A model generated the notes under the pieces. That model saw only the letters and a program-made list of their open reading frames with translations. It did no database searches and was not told the DNA's origin. Shown one piece after another: positions 27,491-35,589 of a stretch of DNA of 56,138 bases (position 1 is its first letter; each line of letters opens with the position of its first letter). Location: NCBI RefSeq assembly GCF_002845745.1, contig NZ_PIUM01000039.1, positions 1 to 56,138 of the forward strand. Reading direction: 5' to 3'. Origin of the DNA: Telmatospirillum siberiense (GTDB lineage Bacteria; Pseudomonadota; Alphaproteobacteria; Rhodospirillales; Magnetospirillaceae). A program made the translations under genes and the position numbers.

Positions 27491-27511
27491 GCCCCCCTTG
27501 AAAAGGGGGGC
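27491..27511. repeat. GC-rich hairpin in the arnT-hbd gap
   Basis: GCCCCCCTT and AAGGGGGGC pair perfectly around a three-base loop. It lies in the 418-base gap between hbd (ending 27784) and the ArnT-like gene (starting 27365). There is no T-run, so it may end the etf-hbd transcript only with Rho or may be a mobile palindrome. Confidence 0.45.
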
Positions 27512-27565
27512 TTCTCCCGTTGCCTCTGGTTCCCCGATGGCATGAAAGGAAACCCCGGATATTTT

Positions 27566-27717
27566 GAACCACCAAGACACCAAGTCACCAAGGCGTCTTT
27601 CGGATCAATCGGCGGCGGCCAATCCGCGCCGCAGGCGTTCGGTCGACAGCCGATGACGGGACGGGAAAATGCCGGTGGCCACTCCGCCACCTTGGTGTCT
27701 TGGTGCCTTGGTGGTTC
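27566..27717. repeat. MITE-like element with 28-bp inverted termini
   Basis: The left arm (27566-27593) and the right arm (27690-27717) are inverted copies agreeing at 26 of 28 positions. Each arm is itself made of ACCAAG-type units, as in GAACCACCAAGACACCAAG. The 96 bases between have no coding sequence. I see no target-site duplication. Similar CACCAAG-rich repeats are known in many unrelated bacteria. Nothing else is seen in the gap 27366-27783 besides the hairpin at 27491. Confidence 0.7.
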
Positions 27718-27783
27718 ATCAAAAGCCGGAACGCACCGGAACCGCGAAGGACATCCGGCCAATTGCCGAATGTCCACAGACTC

Positions 27784-28698
27784 TTAGCGGGTGGGAATCG
27801 GGGTCTCGCCCGAATAGTCGTAGAAGCCGCGGTTGGTTTTCCGGCCCAACCAGCCGGCTTCCACATATTTCACCAGCAGCGGACAGGGGCGGTATTTGCT
27901 GTCGGCCAAGCCCTCGTGCAGCACCTGCATGACTGACAGACAGACGTCGAGGCCGATGAAATCGGCCAATTCGAGCGGCCCCATCGGATGGTTGGCGCCC
28001 AATCGCATGGCGTTGTCGATGCATTCCACCGATCCAACCCCCTCGTAAAGGGTATAGACCGCCTCGTTGATCATCGGCAGCAGGACGCGATTGACGATGA
28101 AAGCGGGAAAATCCTCGGCGCTGACCGAGGTCTTGCCCATCCGGGCGACCAGATTCTTGATGGTGGCGAAGGTTTCCTCGGCGGTGGCGATGCCGCGGAT
28201 CAATTCGACCAGAGCCATCACCGGCACCGGGTTCATGAAGTGCATTCCCATGAACCGGGCCGGGCGGTCGGTGGCGGCCCCGAGGCGGGTGATCGAGATC
28301 GAGGAGGTGTTTGAGGCGATGTAGGCGTCGGGCTTCAACACCGGACAAAGTTTCGCCAGAACCTGCTTTTTGACCGCCTCGTTTTCCGTCGCGGCCTCGA
28401 TGACCAGATCGCAGTCGGCGAAAAGACCGTATTCGGTGCCGGTTTCGATCCGCGCCATGGCGGCCGCCTTGTCATCGGCGGAAATCTTCCCCTTGCTGAC
28501 CTGCCGGTCGAGATTTTTACCGATGGTGGCGATCCCCCTGGCCAGGGCTTCTTCGGAAATATCGACCAGCTTGACCGAAAATCCCGAGACCGCGCAAACA
28601 TGTGCGACACCGTTGCCCATCTGCCCGGCACCGATGACACCAATGGTTCGGATCGCGCTGGAATCCCCTTGCCGGGGCAGATTGGGTTGTGATGTCAC
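27784..28698 (-). CDS. hbd: 3-hydroxybutyryl-CoA dehydrogenase
   Basis: A 304-residue NAD(P)-dependent enzyme interconverting acetoacetyl-CoA and 3-hydroxybutyryl-CoA. The Rossmann motif [17 protein letters not shown] is near residue 20, followed by [11 protein letters not shown], the catalytic His in [10 protein letters not shown], and the C-terminal [15 protein letters not shown] and [16 protein letters not shown] blocks. The start is GTG at 28698, overlapping the etfA stop by four bases (GTGA) with GGAG upstream; no ATG fits. It is the last gene of the etfB-etfA-hbd operon. It could feed the ethylmalonyl-CoA pathway, butyrate-type oxidation or polyhydroxybutyrate turnover. Confidence 0.93.
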   Translation of the reverse strand: MTSQPNLPRQGDSSAIRTIGVIGAGQMGNGVAHVCAVSGFSVKLVDISEEALARGIATIGKNLDRQVSKGKISADDKAAAMARIETGTEYGLFADCDLVIEAATENEAVKKQVLAKLCPVLKPDAYIASNTSSISITRLGAATDRPARFMGMHFMNPVPVMALVELIRGIATAEETFATIKNLVARMGKTSVSAEDFPAFIVNRVLLPMINEAVYTLYEGVGSVECIDNAMRLGANHPMGPLELADFIGLDVCLSVMQVLHEGLADSKYRPCPLLVKYVEAGWLGRKTNRGFYDYSGETPIPTR

Positions 28699-29630
28699 TT
28701 GCTCAACTCCGTTGCGAGTTCAGGCAAAGCTTGAAACAGGTCGGCGACGAGGCCGTAATCGGCCACCTGAAAGATCGGGGCCTCCTCGTCCTTGTTGATG
28801 GCGACGATGATCTTGCTGTCCTTCATTCCGGCCAGATGCTGGATGGCTCCCGAAATGGCGACGGCGATATAGAGTTCGGGAGCGACGATCTTGCCGGTTT
28901 GGCCGATTTGAAGATCGTTGGGAACGAAACCGGCGTCGACCGCGGCTCGCGTCGCCCCGACGGCGCCGCCCAATTTGTCGGCCAGCGTTTCCAAAAGTTT
29001 GAAGTTCTCCAGCGACCCCATGCCGCGGCCACCCGAGACGATGATCTGCGCCGCGGTCAGTTCCGGGCGTTCGGATTTCGAGATCTGCTGGCCGACGAAG
29101 GTCGCCCGGCCGGGGTTCTCCCCCGCCGCGATCGCCTCGACGGAGGCTTGCCCGCCCTCGGCCTTCGCCGCCTCGAAGGAGGTGGCGCGCACGGTGATGA
29201 CCTTGAGCGCGTCCTTGCTCTGCACGGTGGCCAGGGCGTTGCCGGCATAGATCGGACGGACGAAGGTGTCGGGGGAGACGATGGCGCAGATGTCGGAGAC
29301 CTGGGCCACGTCGAGCAATGCCGCCACGCGCGGCATCACGTTCTTTCCGCCGGCGGTGGCCGGCGACAGGATCGCCTGATAGCCCTTGCCGACGGCGGTG
29401 ATCAGCAGCGACAACGGCTCGGCGAGGTCATGCTCGTAGATGGCATCGTCGGCGAACAGCACTTTGGCGACGCCGTCGATTTTGGCGGCGGCGTCGGCCA
29501 CCGGGCGGGCGTTGTGGCCGGCCACCAGCACATGGATGTCGCCGCCCAGCTGGCGCGCGGCCGAGACGGTGTTGAGGGTCGCCGTCTTCAGGACGGCATT
29601 GTCATGTTCGGCAATGACGAGGACGCTCAT
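28695..29630 (-). CDS. etfA: Electron transfer flavoprotein alpha subunit
   Basis: A 311-residue subunit that binds FAD and carries electrons from acyl-CoA dehydrogenases to ETF-quinone oxidoreductase. The N-terminal domain starts [11 protein letters not shown]. The C-terminal FAD domain shows the VSGGRGMGS loop, [35 protein letters not shown] and [19 protein letters not shown], all diagnostic. ATG at 29630 is used because the codon six bases upstream is TTG. It follows etfB after two bases. The methylsuccinyl-CoA dehydrogenase encoded at 32329-34005 is a likely electron donor. Confidence 0.96.
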   Translation of the reverse strand: MSVLVIAEHDNAVLKTATLNTVSAARQLGGDIHVLVAGHNARPVADAAAKIDGVAKVLFADDAIYEHDLAEPLSLLITAVGKGYQAILSPATAGGKNVMPRVAALLDVAQVSDICAIVSPDTFVRPIYAGNALATVQSKDALKVITVRATSFEAAKAEGGQASVEAIAAGENPGRATFVGQQISKSERPELTAAQIIVSGGRGMGSLENFKLLETLADKLGGAVGATRAAVDAGFVPNDLQIGQTGKIVAPELYIAVAISGAIQHLAGMKDSKIIVAINKDEEAPIFQVADYGLVADLFQALPELATELSK

Positions 29631-29632
29631 TG

Positions 29633-30382
29633 TCAAATCACCTTCGCTTCATTCTTCAGTTTGCTGACCAGTTCGGCGACGTTCGCCACCTTGACGCCGG
29701 CCTTGCGGCGCGAGGGCTCCTCGACCTTGAGGGTGATCAGGCGGGGGGTGACGTCGACACCGAGGTCGGACGGGGTCAGCGCGTCGATCGGCTTCTTCTT
29801 CGCTTTCATGATGTTGGGGAGCGAAGCGTAGCGCGGTTCGTTGAGGCGCAAATCGACGGTGACGACCGCCGGCAGCGCAAGCGCGATCGTTTCCAGACCG
29901 CCATCGATTTCGCGGGTGACCTCGGCCCTTTCCCCATCGATGGCCAGTTTCGACGCGAAGGTGCCCTGCGGCCAGCCCAGAAGGGCGGCAAGCATCTGGC
30001 CCGTCTGATTGGAATCGTCATCGATCGCCTGTTTGCCGACGATGATCAGCGCGGGCTGCTCCTTGGCGACGATGGCCTTCAGGAGCTTGGCCACGGCCAG
30101 CGGCTGCAATTCCGTGTCGCTGCCCACCAGGATGCCGCGGTCGGCGCCCATGGCGAGAGCCGTGCGGATGGTGTCCTGGGCCTGTTGCGGCCCCATCGAC
30201 ACGACGACGATTTCGGTGGCCTTCCCGGCCTCCTTCAACCGAACAGCCTCCTCGACGGCGGTTTCGTCGAAGGGGTTCATGGTAAATTTAACGTTGCCGG
30301 TATCAACGCCGGTTCCGTCCGCTTTGACGCGGATTTTGACGTTGTAATCAACCACACGTTTGACAGCCACCAGAACCTTCAT
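29633..30382 (-). CDS. etfB: Electron transfer flavoprotein beta subunit
   Basis: A 249-residue ETF partner subunit, which binds AMP and contacts the dehydrogenase. It starts [20 protein letters not shown] as in the family. It also has [17 protein letters not shown], the [18 protein letters not shown] nucleotide-binding stretch, and the signature block [19 protein letters not shown] close to the C-terminus. It is first in the etfB-etfA-hbd operon; the 149-base gap before it is AT-rich and may contain a promoter, and the adenosyltransferase gene lies just upstream on the same strand. Confidence 0.96.
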   Translation of the reverse strand: MKVLVAVKRVVDYNVKIRVKADGTGVDTGNVKFTMNPFDETAVEEAVRLKEAGKATEIVVVSMGPQQAQDTIRTALAMGADRGILVGSDTELQPLAVAKLLKAIVAKEQPALIIVGKQAIDDDSNQTGQMLAALLGWPQGTFASKLAIDGERAEVTREIDGGLETIALALPAVVTVDLRLNEPRYASLPNIMKAKKKPIDALTPSDLGVDVTPRLITLKVEEPSRRKAGVKVANVAELVSKLKNEAKVI

Positions 30383-30531
30383 GGGACCTCTTCGTCAGTT
30401 TGAGCAAGCCTTGCGGGCGGCTCCTTTGGTTTAAGTTACAATAAGGGCAATTATCTCATCTCTAACCTATTGCACTGCACCCTAGGGCGGCGGCATTTTG
30501 TTGTCAACCGGCGCCCCTCGTCGTCAGAAGT

Positions 30532-31098
30532 TTACCGAGTTTCGCCAGGAACCCATAGAAAGTCCCGTTCCCGGTCCTTATTGAGATGTCGGGCGAAGAC
30601 GAAAAGATGGTCGCTCAGCCGATTGACATAGGCAATCGTCAAGGGATTGACCGGTTCGCTCTCCGCCAATTGGCAGATCAGCCGCTCGGCCCTTCTCACG
30701 ATGGTGCGTGCGAAATGCAGATGGGCGGCGGCGGGCGTGCCGCCGGGCAGAATGAAACTGGACAAGGGGGCCAACATCTCGTTCATCGCGTCGATTTCCC
30801 GTTCCAGTCGATCGATCTGCGTCTGGATGATGCGCAAAGCGGGCCGGGAGCCGGGATTTTCGGGGACGCAGAGATCGGCGCCCAGATCGAAGAGATCGTT
30901 TTGGATGCGCAGAAGCACGGCGTCGGCATCGGGGGCGCCGCCGGTATGGAGTCGGGCCAAACCGATGATAGCATTGGCTTCATCGACCGTTCCGTAGGCT
31001 TCGACCCGCAGGTCATGTTTAACGACCCGGCGTCCGTCGCCGAGGGATGTCTTGCCCTCGTCGCCGCTCCGGGTATAGATGCGTGTTAGTCGCACCAT
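30532..31098 (-). CDS. PduO-type cob(I)alamin adenosyltransferase
   Basis: A 188-residue enzyme that transfers adenosyl from ATP to cob(I)alamin, giving adenosylcobalamin. The ATP-binding N-terminus YTRSGDEGKTSLGDGRRV is typical; the cobalamin-site helices contain FILPGGTPAAAHLHFARTI, VRRAERLI and YVNRLSDHLFVFAR. The start at 31098 (MVRLTRIY) fits the family and has AAGGAAAG upstream. Adenosylcobalamin is needed by the ethylmalonyl-CoA mutase (35590) and the class II ribonucleotide reductase (10173) of this window. It lies 149 bases upstream of etfB and is divergent from lptG. Confidence 0.93.
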   Translation of the reverse strand: MVRLTRIYTRSGDEGKTSLGDGRRVVKHDLRVEAYGTVDEANAIIGLARLHTGGAPDADAVLLRIQNDLFDLGADLCVPENPGSRPALRIIQTQIDRLEREIDAMNEMLAPLSSFILPGGTPAAAHLHFARTIVRRAERLICQLAESEPVNPLTIAYVNRLSDHLFVFARHLNKDRERDFLWVPGETR

Positions 31099-31195
31099 GG
31101 TCGATCTTTCCTTCGTCAGGCGGTGTCTTCGAGACATGTTATAGCGCCTGACGGGTGAATGGCTATAATCGCTCGCAACAAGCAGACAGGGTTTC

Positions 31196-32302
31196 ATGCG
31201 GTTCTCACCCATTCTCAGCTTCTATATCGGCCGCCATTTCCTCATGGCGTTTCTCGGGGCGCTGGGCGTGATCATGGGGCTGATCCTTTTGTTCGACATC
31301 ATCGAGCTGATGCGGCGGACGAGCACCCATGCCGAGATCGGCTTTTCCATCATTTTCGAAATGGCGTTGTTCAAGTTGCCGCAGATGGTGCAGTTGATTC
31401 TGCCGTTTGCAGTGATGATCGGCGCCATGACGGCCTTCTGGACGATGACGCGCAGCCGTGAGCTGGTGGTGACCCGTTCGGTCGGCATTTCGGCATGGGA
31501 AATCCTGGCGCCGGTCATGATCGTGGTGATGGCCATCGGCGTATTCAACGTGGCGGCTTTCAATCCCCTGGCGGCGACGCTTTATAAACGTTACGAGCGG
31601 CTGCAGGACCAGATGCTGATGCGTGGCGGCGGCAGTCCGCTGGTGGTTGGGGAAAGCGGCCTTTGGCTGCGCGAGCTGCACGGCGACGAGCAAGTGGTGG
31701 TGCATGCCAATGCGGTGCGGCAGGAAGGATATGACCTGCGTCTGCGCGAGGTCAGCGTCTATGTGGCCGACTCCAACGAACATTTCCTCTATGGCATCGA
31801 GGCCACTCTCGGGCAGCTCGACAAGGGCTTCTTCCATCTGACCAGTGCCCGTATTCTGCGTCCCGGCCGTCCCGTCGAGTTCGTTCCCTCCTACGATCTG
31901 GCGACCCAGCTCACGCTCGCCAAGATTCAAGACAACTTCGCCTCGCCGGAGACCATTTCCTTCTGGGAACTGCCGGGGTTCATCAACTTTTTTGAAAGCG
32001 CCGGCTTTTCGGCCAACCGTCAGAAGCTTTACTTTCAGACGCTGTTGTCCTCGCCCCTGCTGCTGGTGGCGATGGTGCTGGTGGCGGCGGTCTTCTCGCT
32101 GAAGCCGGATCTGCGTTCGGGCGGTCTTCTCGTCCGCCTGATCGGCGGCGTCGTGTCCGGATTCGTTTTCTATTTCTTCTCGAAGGTCGTCTACGCCCTG
32201 GGACTGTCGGCCACGTTGCCGGTGATCATGTCGGCCTGGACGCCGCCGATGGTCACCGGTCTGGTCGGCCTCGCCGCCCTTTTTCACCTGGAAGACGGCT
32301 GA
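31196..32302 (+). CDS. lptG: LPS export ABC transporter permease LptG
   Basis: A 368-residue permease of the LptB2FG complex that extracts LPS from the inner membrane. Topology is standard: three N-terminal helices (residues about 15-125), a periplasmic beta-jellyroll (about 140-265), then three helices (about 280-365). The N-terminal YIGRHFLMAFLGALGVIMG and the coupling segment TRSRELVVTRSVGISAWEIL match LptG. lptF normally precedes lptG, but here the gene is alone: upstream is the divergent adenosyltransferase gene, downstream a convergent acyl-CoA dehydrogenase gene. LptF is a less likely alternative. Confidence 0.88.
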   Translation: MRFSPILSFYIGRHFLMAFLGALGVIMGLILLFDIIELMRRTSTHAEIGFSIIFEMALFKLPQMVQLILPFAVMIGAMTAFWTMTRSRELVVTRSVGISAWEILAPVMIVVMAIGVFNVAAFNPLAATLYKRYERLQDQMLMRGGGSPLVVGESGLWLRELHGDEQVVVHANAVRQEGYDLRLREVSVYVADSNEHFLYGIEATLGQLDKGFFHLTSARILRPGRPVEFVPSYDLATQLTLAKIQDNFASPETISFWELPGFINFFESAGFSANRQKLYFQTLLSSPLLLVAMVLVAAVFSLKPDLRSGGLLVRLIGGVVSGFVFYFFSKVVYALGLSATLPVIMSAWTPPMVTGLVGLAALFHLEDG

Positions 32303-32328
32303 TATCCCGCGGTGGCGGGCCGCCGTCG

Positions 32329-34005
32329 TCAATTCCGGCCTCCCAGCAGGCCGCGGGCGATCACCTGGGCCTGAATCTCGGCGGCGCCTTCGAAAATGTT
32401 GAGCACGCGGGCGTCGCAAAGGATCCGGCTGATCGGATATTCCTCGGCATAACCGTTGCCGCCATGAATTTGCAGGGCGTTATCGGCATTCGCCCAGGCG
32501 ACGCGGGCGGCTAGAAGCTTGGCCATGCCCGCCTCGATGTCGCAGCGCCGCTCGCCATCTTTTTCCCGGGCGGCGAAATAGGACAACTGGCGGGCCAGCA
32601 TCGTTTCCACCACCATCCAGGCGATCTTGCCATAGACCCGGGGAAAGGCCGACAGCGGCTTGCCGAACTGGATGCGTTCGCCGGCATAGCGCAGGCCCGT
32701 CTCCAGGGCGCTTTGGGCCACGCCGACGGCGCGCGCCGCCGTCTGGATCCGCGCCGATTCGAAGGTGGCCATCAACTGCTTGAAGCCCTGGCCCTCGACA
32801 CCGCCGAGCAGATTGGCCTCGGGTACGCGGAAGCCGTCGAAGCCCAACTCGTATTCCTTCATGCCGCGATAGCCGAGTACCCGGATTTCGCTGCCGGTCA
32901 TGCCGTCGGCCGGAAAGGGGACGTCATCGGTACCGCGCGGCTTCCCGGCCAGCAGCATGGACAATCCCCGCCAATCCCGGCTTTCGGGAAGGGTCCGCAC
33001 CAGAAGCGTCATCAGGTCCGAGCGGGCGGCGTGGGTGATCCAGGTTTTCGCGCCGGTCACCCGGAAGGCGCCGTCCTGCCGGACCGCCCTGGTTTTCAGA
33101 GAACCGAGATCGGACCCGGTGTTGGGTTCGGTGAAGACGGCGGTCGGCAGAATTTCGCCCGACGCCAGTTTCGGCAAATAGTCCTGCTTCTGCGCTTCCG
33201 TGCCGCCCAGCCGGATCAACTCCGCCGCAATTTCCGAACGCGTGCCCAACGAACCGACGGCGAGGGACCCCCGGGACAGTTCCTCGGTCACCACGCACAT
33301 CGCCGTTTTGCCCATGCCCAATCCGCCATATTCCTCGGGGATCGTCAGGCCGAATACGCCCAGTTCCGACATCGCATCGATCACCGTCATGGGGATCAAT
33401 TCGTCCTTCAGATGCCAGCCTTGCGCGTGAGGGACCACCTGCTCTTCGGTGAAACGCCGGAACTGTTCCCGGATCATGTCCAGGGTCTCGTCTTCCAGGC
33501 CGGGGTTACCGAAATCCGGTCCTTCCGCGACCGATTGGGCGATTTTCCGACGGACGGTATCGCTATTGCCCCACCGGCGCAGGCGGGCGATGGCGGGTGT
33601 CTCGAAAGTGGCGGCATCGGCATCGTCGAGACCGAAGTCACCCAGGCGGACAAACTCCATCTGGCTCATCGGGATGCCGCCGAAGATCTGGTTGAGATAT
33701 TCGCCGAAGGCGGCTTGCAGAATGAGCTGCTCCAACTCTCCCAGCCGGTGCGCCTCTCCCAGGCGTTCCGCCCAATGAAGCAGTTGCGTCAGAGCCTCGG
33801 CATAAGTCGCGAGCCATGCGAAGCCATGGGCGGCGAACTGATGCGTTTCCAGCGCTCCGGGATCGATGGCGCCGTCCCGGAGCGTCAGGGCCGATACGCC
33901 CTGGCGGACGCGCGAAAGCAGGGGACGCAAGTCGCGAAGGGCTTCGGAACAAAGCGGCAGAAGATCGGCGAGGCGGCCGTCGTCGTGCGGGCGGATGTCG
34001 GTCAT
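32329..34005 (-). CDS. mcd: (2S)-methylsuccinyl-CoA dehydrogenase
   Basis: A 558-residue flavoprotein oxidising (2S)-methylsuccinyl-CoA to mesaconyl-CoA in the ethylmalonyl-CoA pathway. Ordinary acyl-CoA dehydrogenases have about 380-400 residues; this one has an extra N-terminal helical domain of about 150 residues, as described for Mcd. The dehydrogenase core shows FGLTIPEEYGGLGMGKTAM, AVFTEPNTGSDLGSLKTRAV, TGAKTWITHAARSDL, IQFGKPLSAFPRVYGKIAWM and NIFEGAAEIQAQVIARGLLG. The start at 34005 has AGGAG seven bases before it. It follows ccr after 49 bases in one operon. Electrons should go to ETF (28695-30382). Confidence 0.93.
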   Translation of the reverse strand: MTDIRPHDDGRLADLLPLCSEALRDLRPLLSRVRQGVSALTLRDGAIDPGALETHQFAAHGFAWLATYAEALTQLLHWAERLGEAHRLGELEQLILQAAFGEYLNQIFGGIPMSQMEFVRLGDFGLDDADAATFETPAIARLRRWGNSDTVRRKIAQSVAEGPDFGNPGLEDETLDMIREQFRRFTEEQVVPHAQGWHLKDELIPMTVIDAMSELGVFGLTIPEEYGGLGMGKTAMCVVTEELSRGSLAVGSLGTRSEIAAELIRLGGTEAQKQDYLPKLASGEILPTAVFTEPNTGSDLGSLKTRAVRQDGAFRVTGAKTWITHAARSDLMTLLVRTLPESRDWRGLSMLLAGKPRGTDDVPFPADGMTGSEIRVLGYRGMKEYELGFDGFRVPEANLLGGVEGQGFKQLMATFESARIQTAARAVGVAQSALETGLRYAGERIQFGKPLSAFPRVYGKIAWMVVETMLARQLSYFAAREKDGERRCDIEAGMAKLLAARVAWANADNALQIHGGNGYAEEYPISRILCDARVLNIFEGAAEIQAQVIARGLLGGRN

Positions 34006-34054
34006 GGGCTTCTCCTGGGGCGTTGGCAAGGGGCTGGACGGGGTTTCCTCGTCC

Positions 34055-35341
34055 TCATCCCTCGATGCACTCCTCCAGCGTTCGCCGTCCCGGCTTCTTG
34101 GCCTGAATCAGGACCGCCATATTGCCCGGCTTATGTTTGTTGGCCAGCATCTTCATATGCGCGGCGGGGATCTCCTCCCAGGGGAAGATTTCCGACATGC
34201 AGGGGTCGATGCGCCGCTCGATGACCAGCTGATTGGCTTGCGCCGACTGCAGGAGATTGGCGAAATGGCTGCCCTGGATGCGCTTCTGGCGCATCCAGAC
34301 GAAGCGGGCGTCGAAGGTCAGATTGTAGCCGGTGGTCCCGGCGCAGAAGACCACCATGCCGCCCCGTTTCACCACGTTGCAGGAAACCGGGAAGGTCGCT
34401 TCTCCGGGATGTTCGAAGACGAAGTCGACGTCGGTGCCCTTGCCGGTGATGTCCCAGATGGCTTTGCCGAATTCCCGGACTTTCTTCATGTAATCGCTGA
34501 AGGCCTTGGGATCGCCGTCGATGTCGGGCAACTGTCCCCAGCAATCGAAATTCCGCCGGTTGATCACGCCCTTGGCTCCCAGCGACATCACGAAATCGCG
34601 CTTGTCCTCTTCGGAGATGACGCCGATGGCGTTGGCTCCCGACACGGCAATGAGCTGGATGGCCATTGACCCCAAGCCGCCCGAGGCTCCCCAGACCAGG
34701 ACATTTTGTCCCGGCCGCAGGATATGCGGGCGATGCCCGAACAGCATGCGGTAGGCGGTGGCCAGGGTCAGGACGTAACAGCCCGACTCCTCCCAGGTCA
34801 GGTGGCGCGGCCGGGCCATCACCTGCTGGGCCTGGACGCGGGTGAACTGCGCGAAGGAACCGTCCGGGGTCTCGTAACCCCAGATGCGTTGGCTGGGCGA
34901 GAACATCGGATCGCCGCCATTGCACTCCTCGTCGTCGCCGTCGGTCTGGTTGCAGTGCACCACGACCTCGTCGCCAACCTTCCAGCGGTTGACCTTGGAT
35001 CCCACCTTCCAGACGATGCCGGCCGCGTCCGAACCGGCGATGTGATAGGGCGCCTTGTGGTAATCGAACGGAGAGATCGGCTTGCCCAGCGCGGCCCAGA
35101 CGCCGTTGTAATTGACACCGGCCGCCATCACCATGACCAGGACGTCGTGGGAATCGACCTCCGGCGTATCGACCACTTCGCATTGCATGGCCACATTCGG
35201 CTGGCCGTGGCGTTCGCGCCGGATGGCCCAGGCGTACATTTTCGCTGGAACATGACCGAGCGGCGGGATTTCGCCGATTTCGTAAAGATCCTTGACCGCC
35301 TGATTCGCCTGAGGGGCCAGCGCCCGCACCGCATCGTTCAT
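34055..35341 (-). CDS. ccr: Crotonyl-CoA carboxylase/reductase
   Basis: A 428-residue NADPH-dependent enzyme that reductively carboxylates crotonyl-CoA to (2S)-ethylmalonyl-CoA, the key step of the ethylmalonyl-CoA pathway. It is an MDR-fold protein. Characteristic blocks are MAAGVNYNGVWAALGKPISP, RIWGYETPDGSFAQFTRVQA, the NADPH site VLVWGASGGLGSMAIQLIAV and FEHPGEATFPVSCNVVKRGG, where the CO2-binding residues lie. The start at 35341 (MNDAVRALAP) has AAGGA five bases upstream; upstream codons are unsupported. It heads the ccr-mcd operon and is divergent from ecm across a 248-base promoter region. Confidence 0.96.
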   Translation of the reverse strand: MNDAVRALAPQANQAVKDLYEIGEIPPLGHVPAKMYAWAIRRERHGQPNVAMQCEVVDTPEVDSHDVLVMVMAAGVNYNGVWAALGKPISPFDYHKAPYHIAGSDAAGIVWKVGSKVNRWKVGDEVVVHCNQTDGDDEECNGGDPMFSPSQRIWGYETPDGSFAQFTRVQAQQVMARPRHLTWEESGCYVLTLATAYRMLFGHRPHILRPGQNVLVWGASGGLGSMAIQLIAVSGANAIGVISEEDKRDFVMSLGAKGVINRRNFDCWGQLPDIDGDPKAFSDYMKKVREFGKAIWDITGKGTDVDFVFEHPGEATFPVSCNVVKRGGMVVFCAGTTGYNLTFDARFVWMRQKRIQGSHFANLLQSAQANQLVIERRIDPCMSEIFPWEEIPAAHMKMLANKHKPGNMAVLIQAKKPGRRTLEECIEG

Positions 35342-35470
35342 TGTCCTTGTTCTCCCTTTCCAGCCGGGCGCGACGGCCCTGCTCCCAATCCCCTGGACGA
35401 ACGTCTTGGTTGGAATGCTCGGTGGCATTCAGATTTTTCTAATATCGATTCTTATCGTTTTGCCTCTTTT

Positions 35471-35485
35471 TTTGCAATGCACAAA
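35471..35485. promoter_or_regulatory. Candidate ScfR-type operator between ccr and ecm
   Basis: TTTGCAATGCACAAA is an imperfect palindrome in the AT-rich divergent promoter region. Short-chain-acyl regulators of the ScfR group (PccR, RamB) use TTTGCAAA-like half-sites, so this position and sequence suit them. One half-site is degenerate and no regulator gene is nearby, so the call is tentative. Confidence 0.25.
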
Positions 35486-35589
35486 ATGATAGTTTCTTGC
35501 GTATATGAGTGTTAATGAGAAATTTTAGACTAAATTAAGCTAAGTAATTGAATTCAGAGGCAAGAAACCACTGAGAGGGAGATGCCGGG

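Noticed and set aside
25921-27777. 618-codon minus-strand frame overlapping the ArnT-like gene
   Set aside because: It is a frame-shifted reading of the glycosyltransferase extended into repeat DNA, with no hydrophobic segments or motifs.
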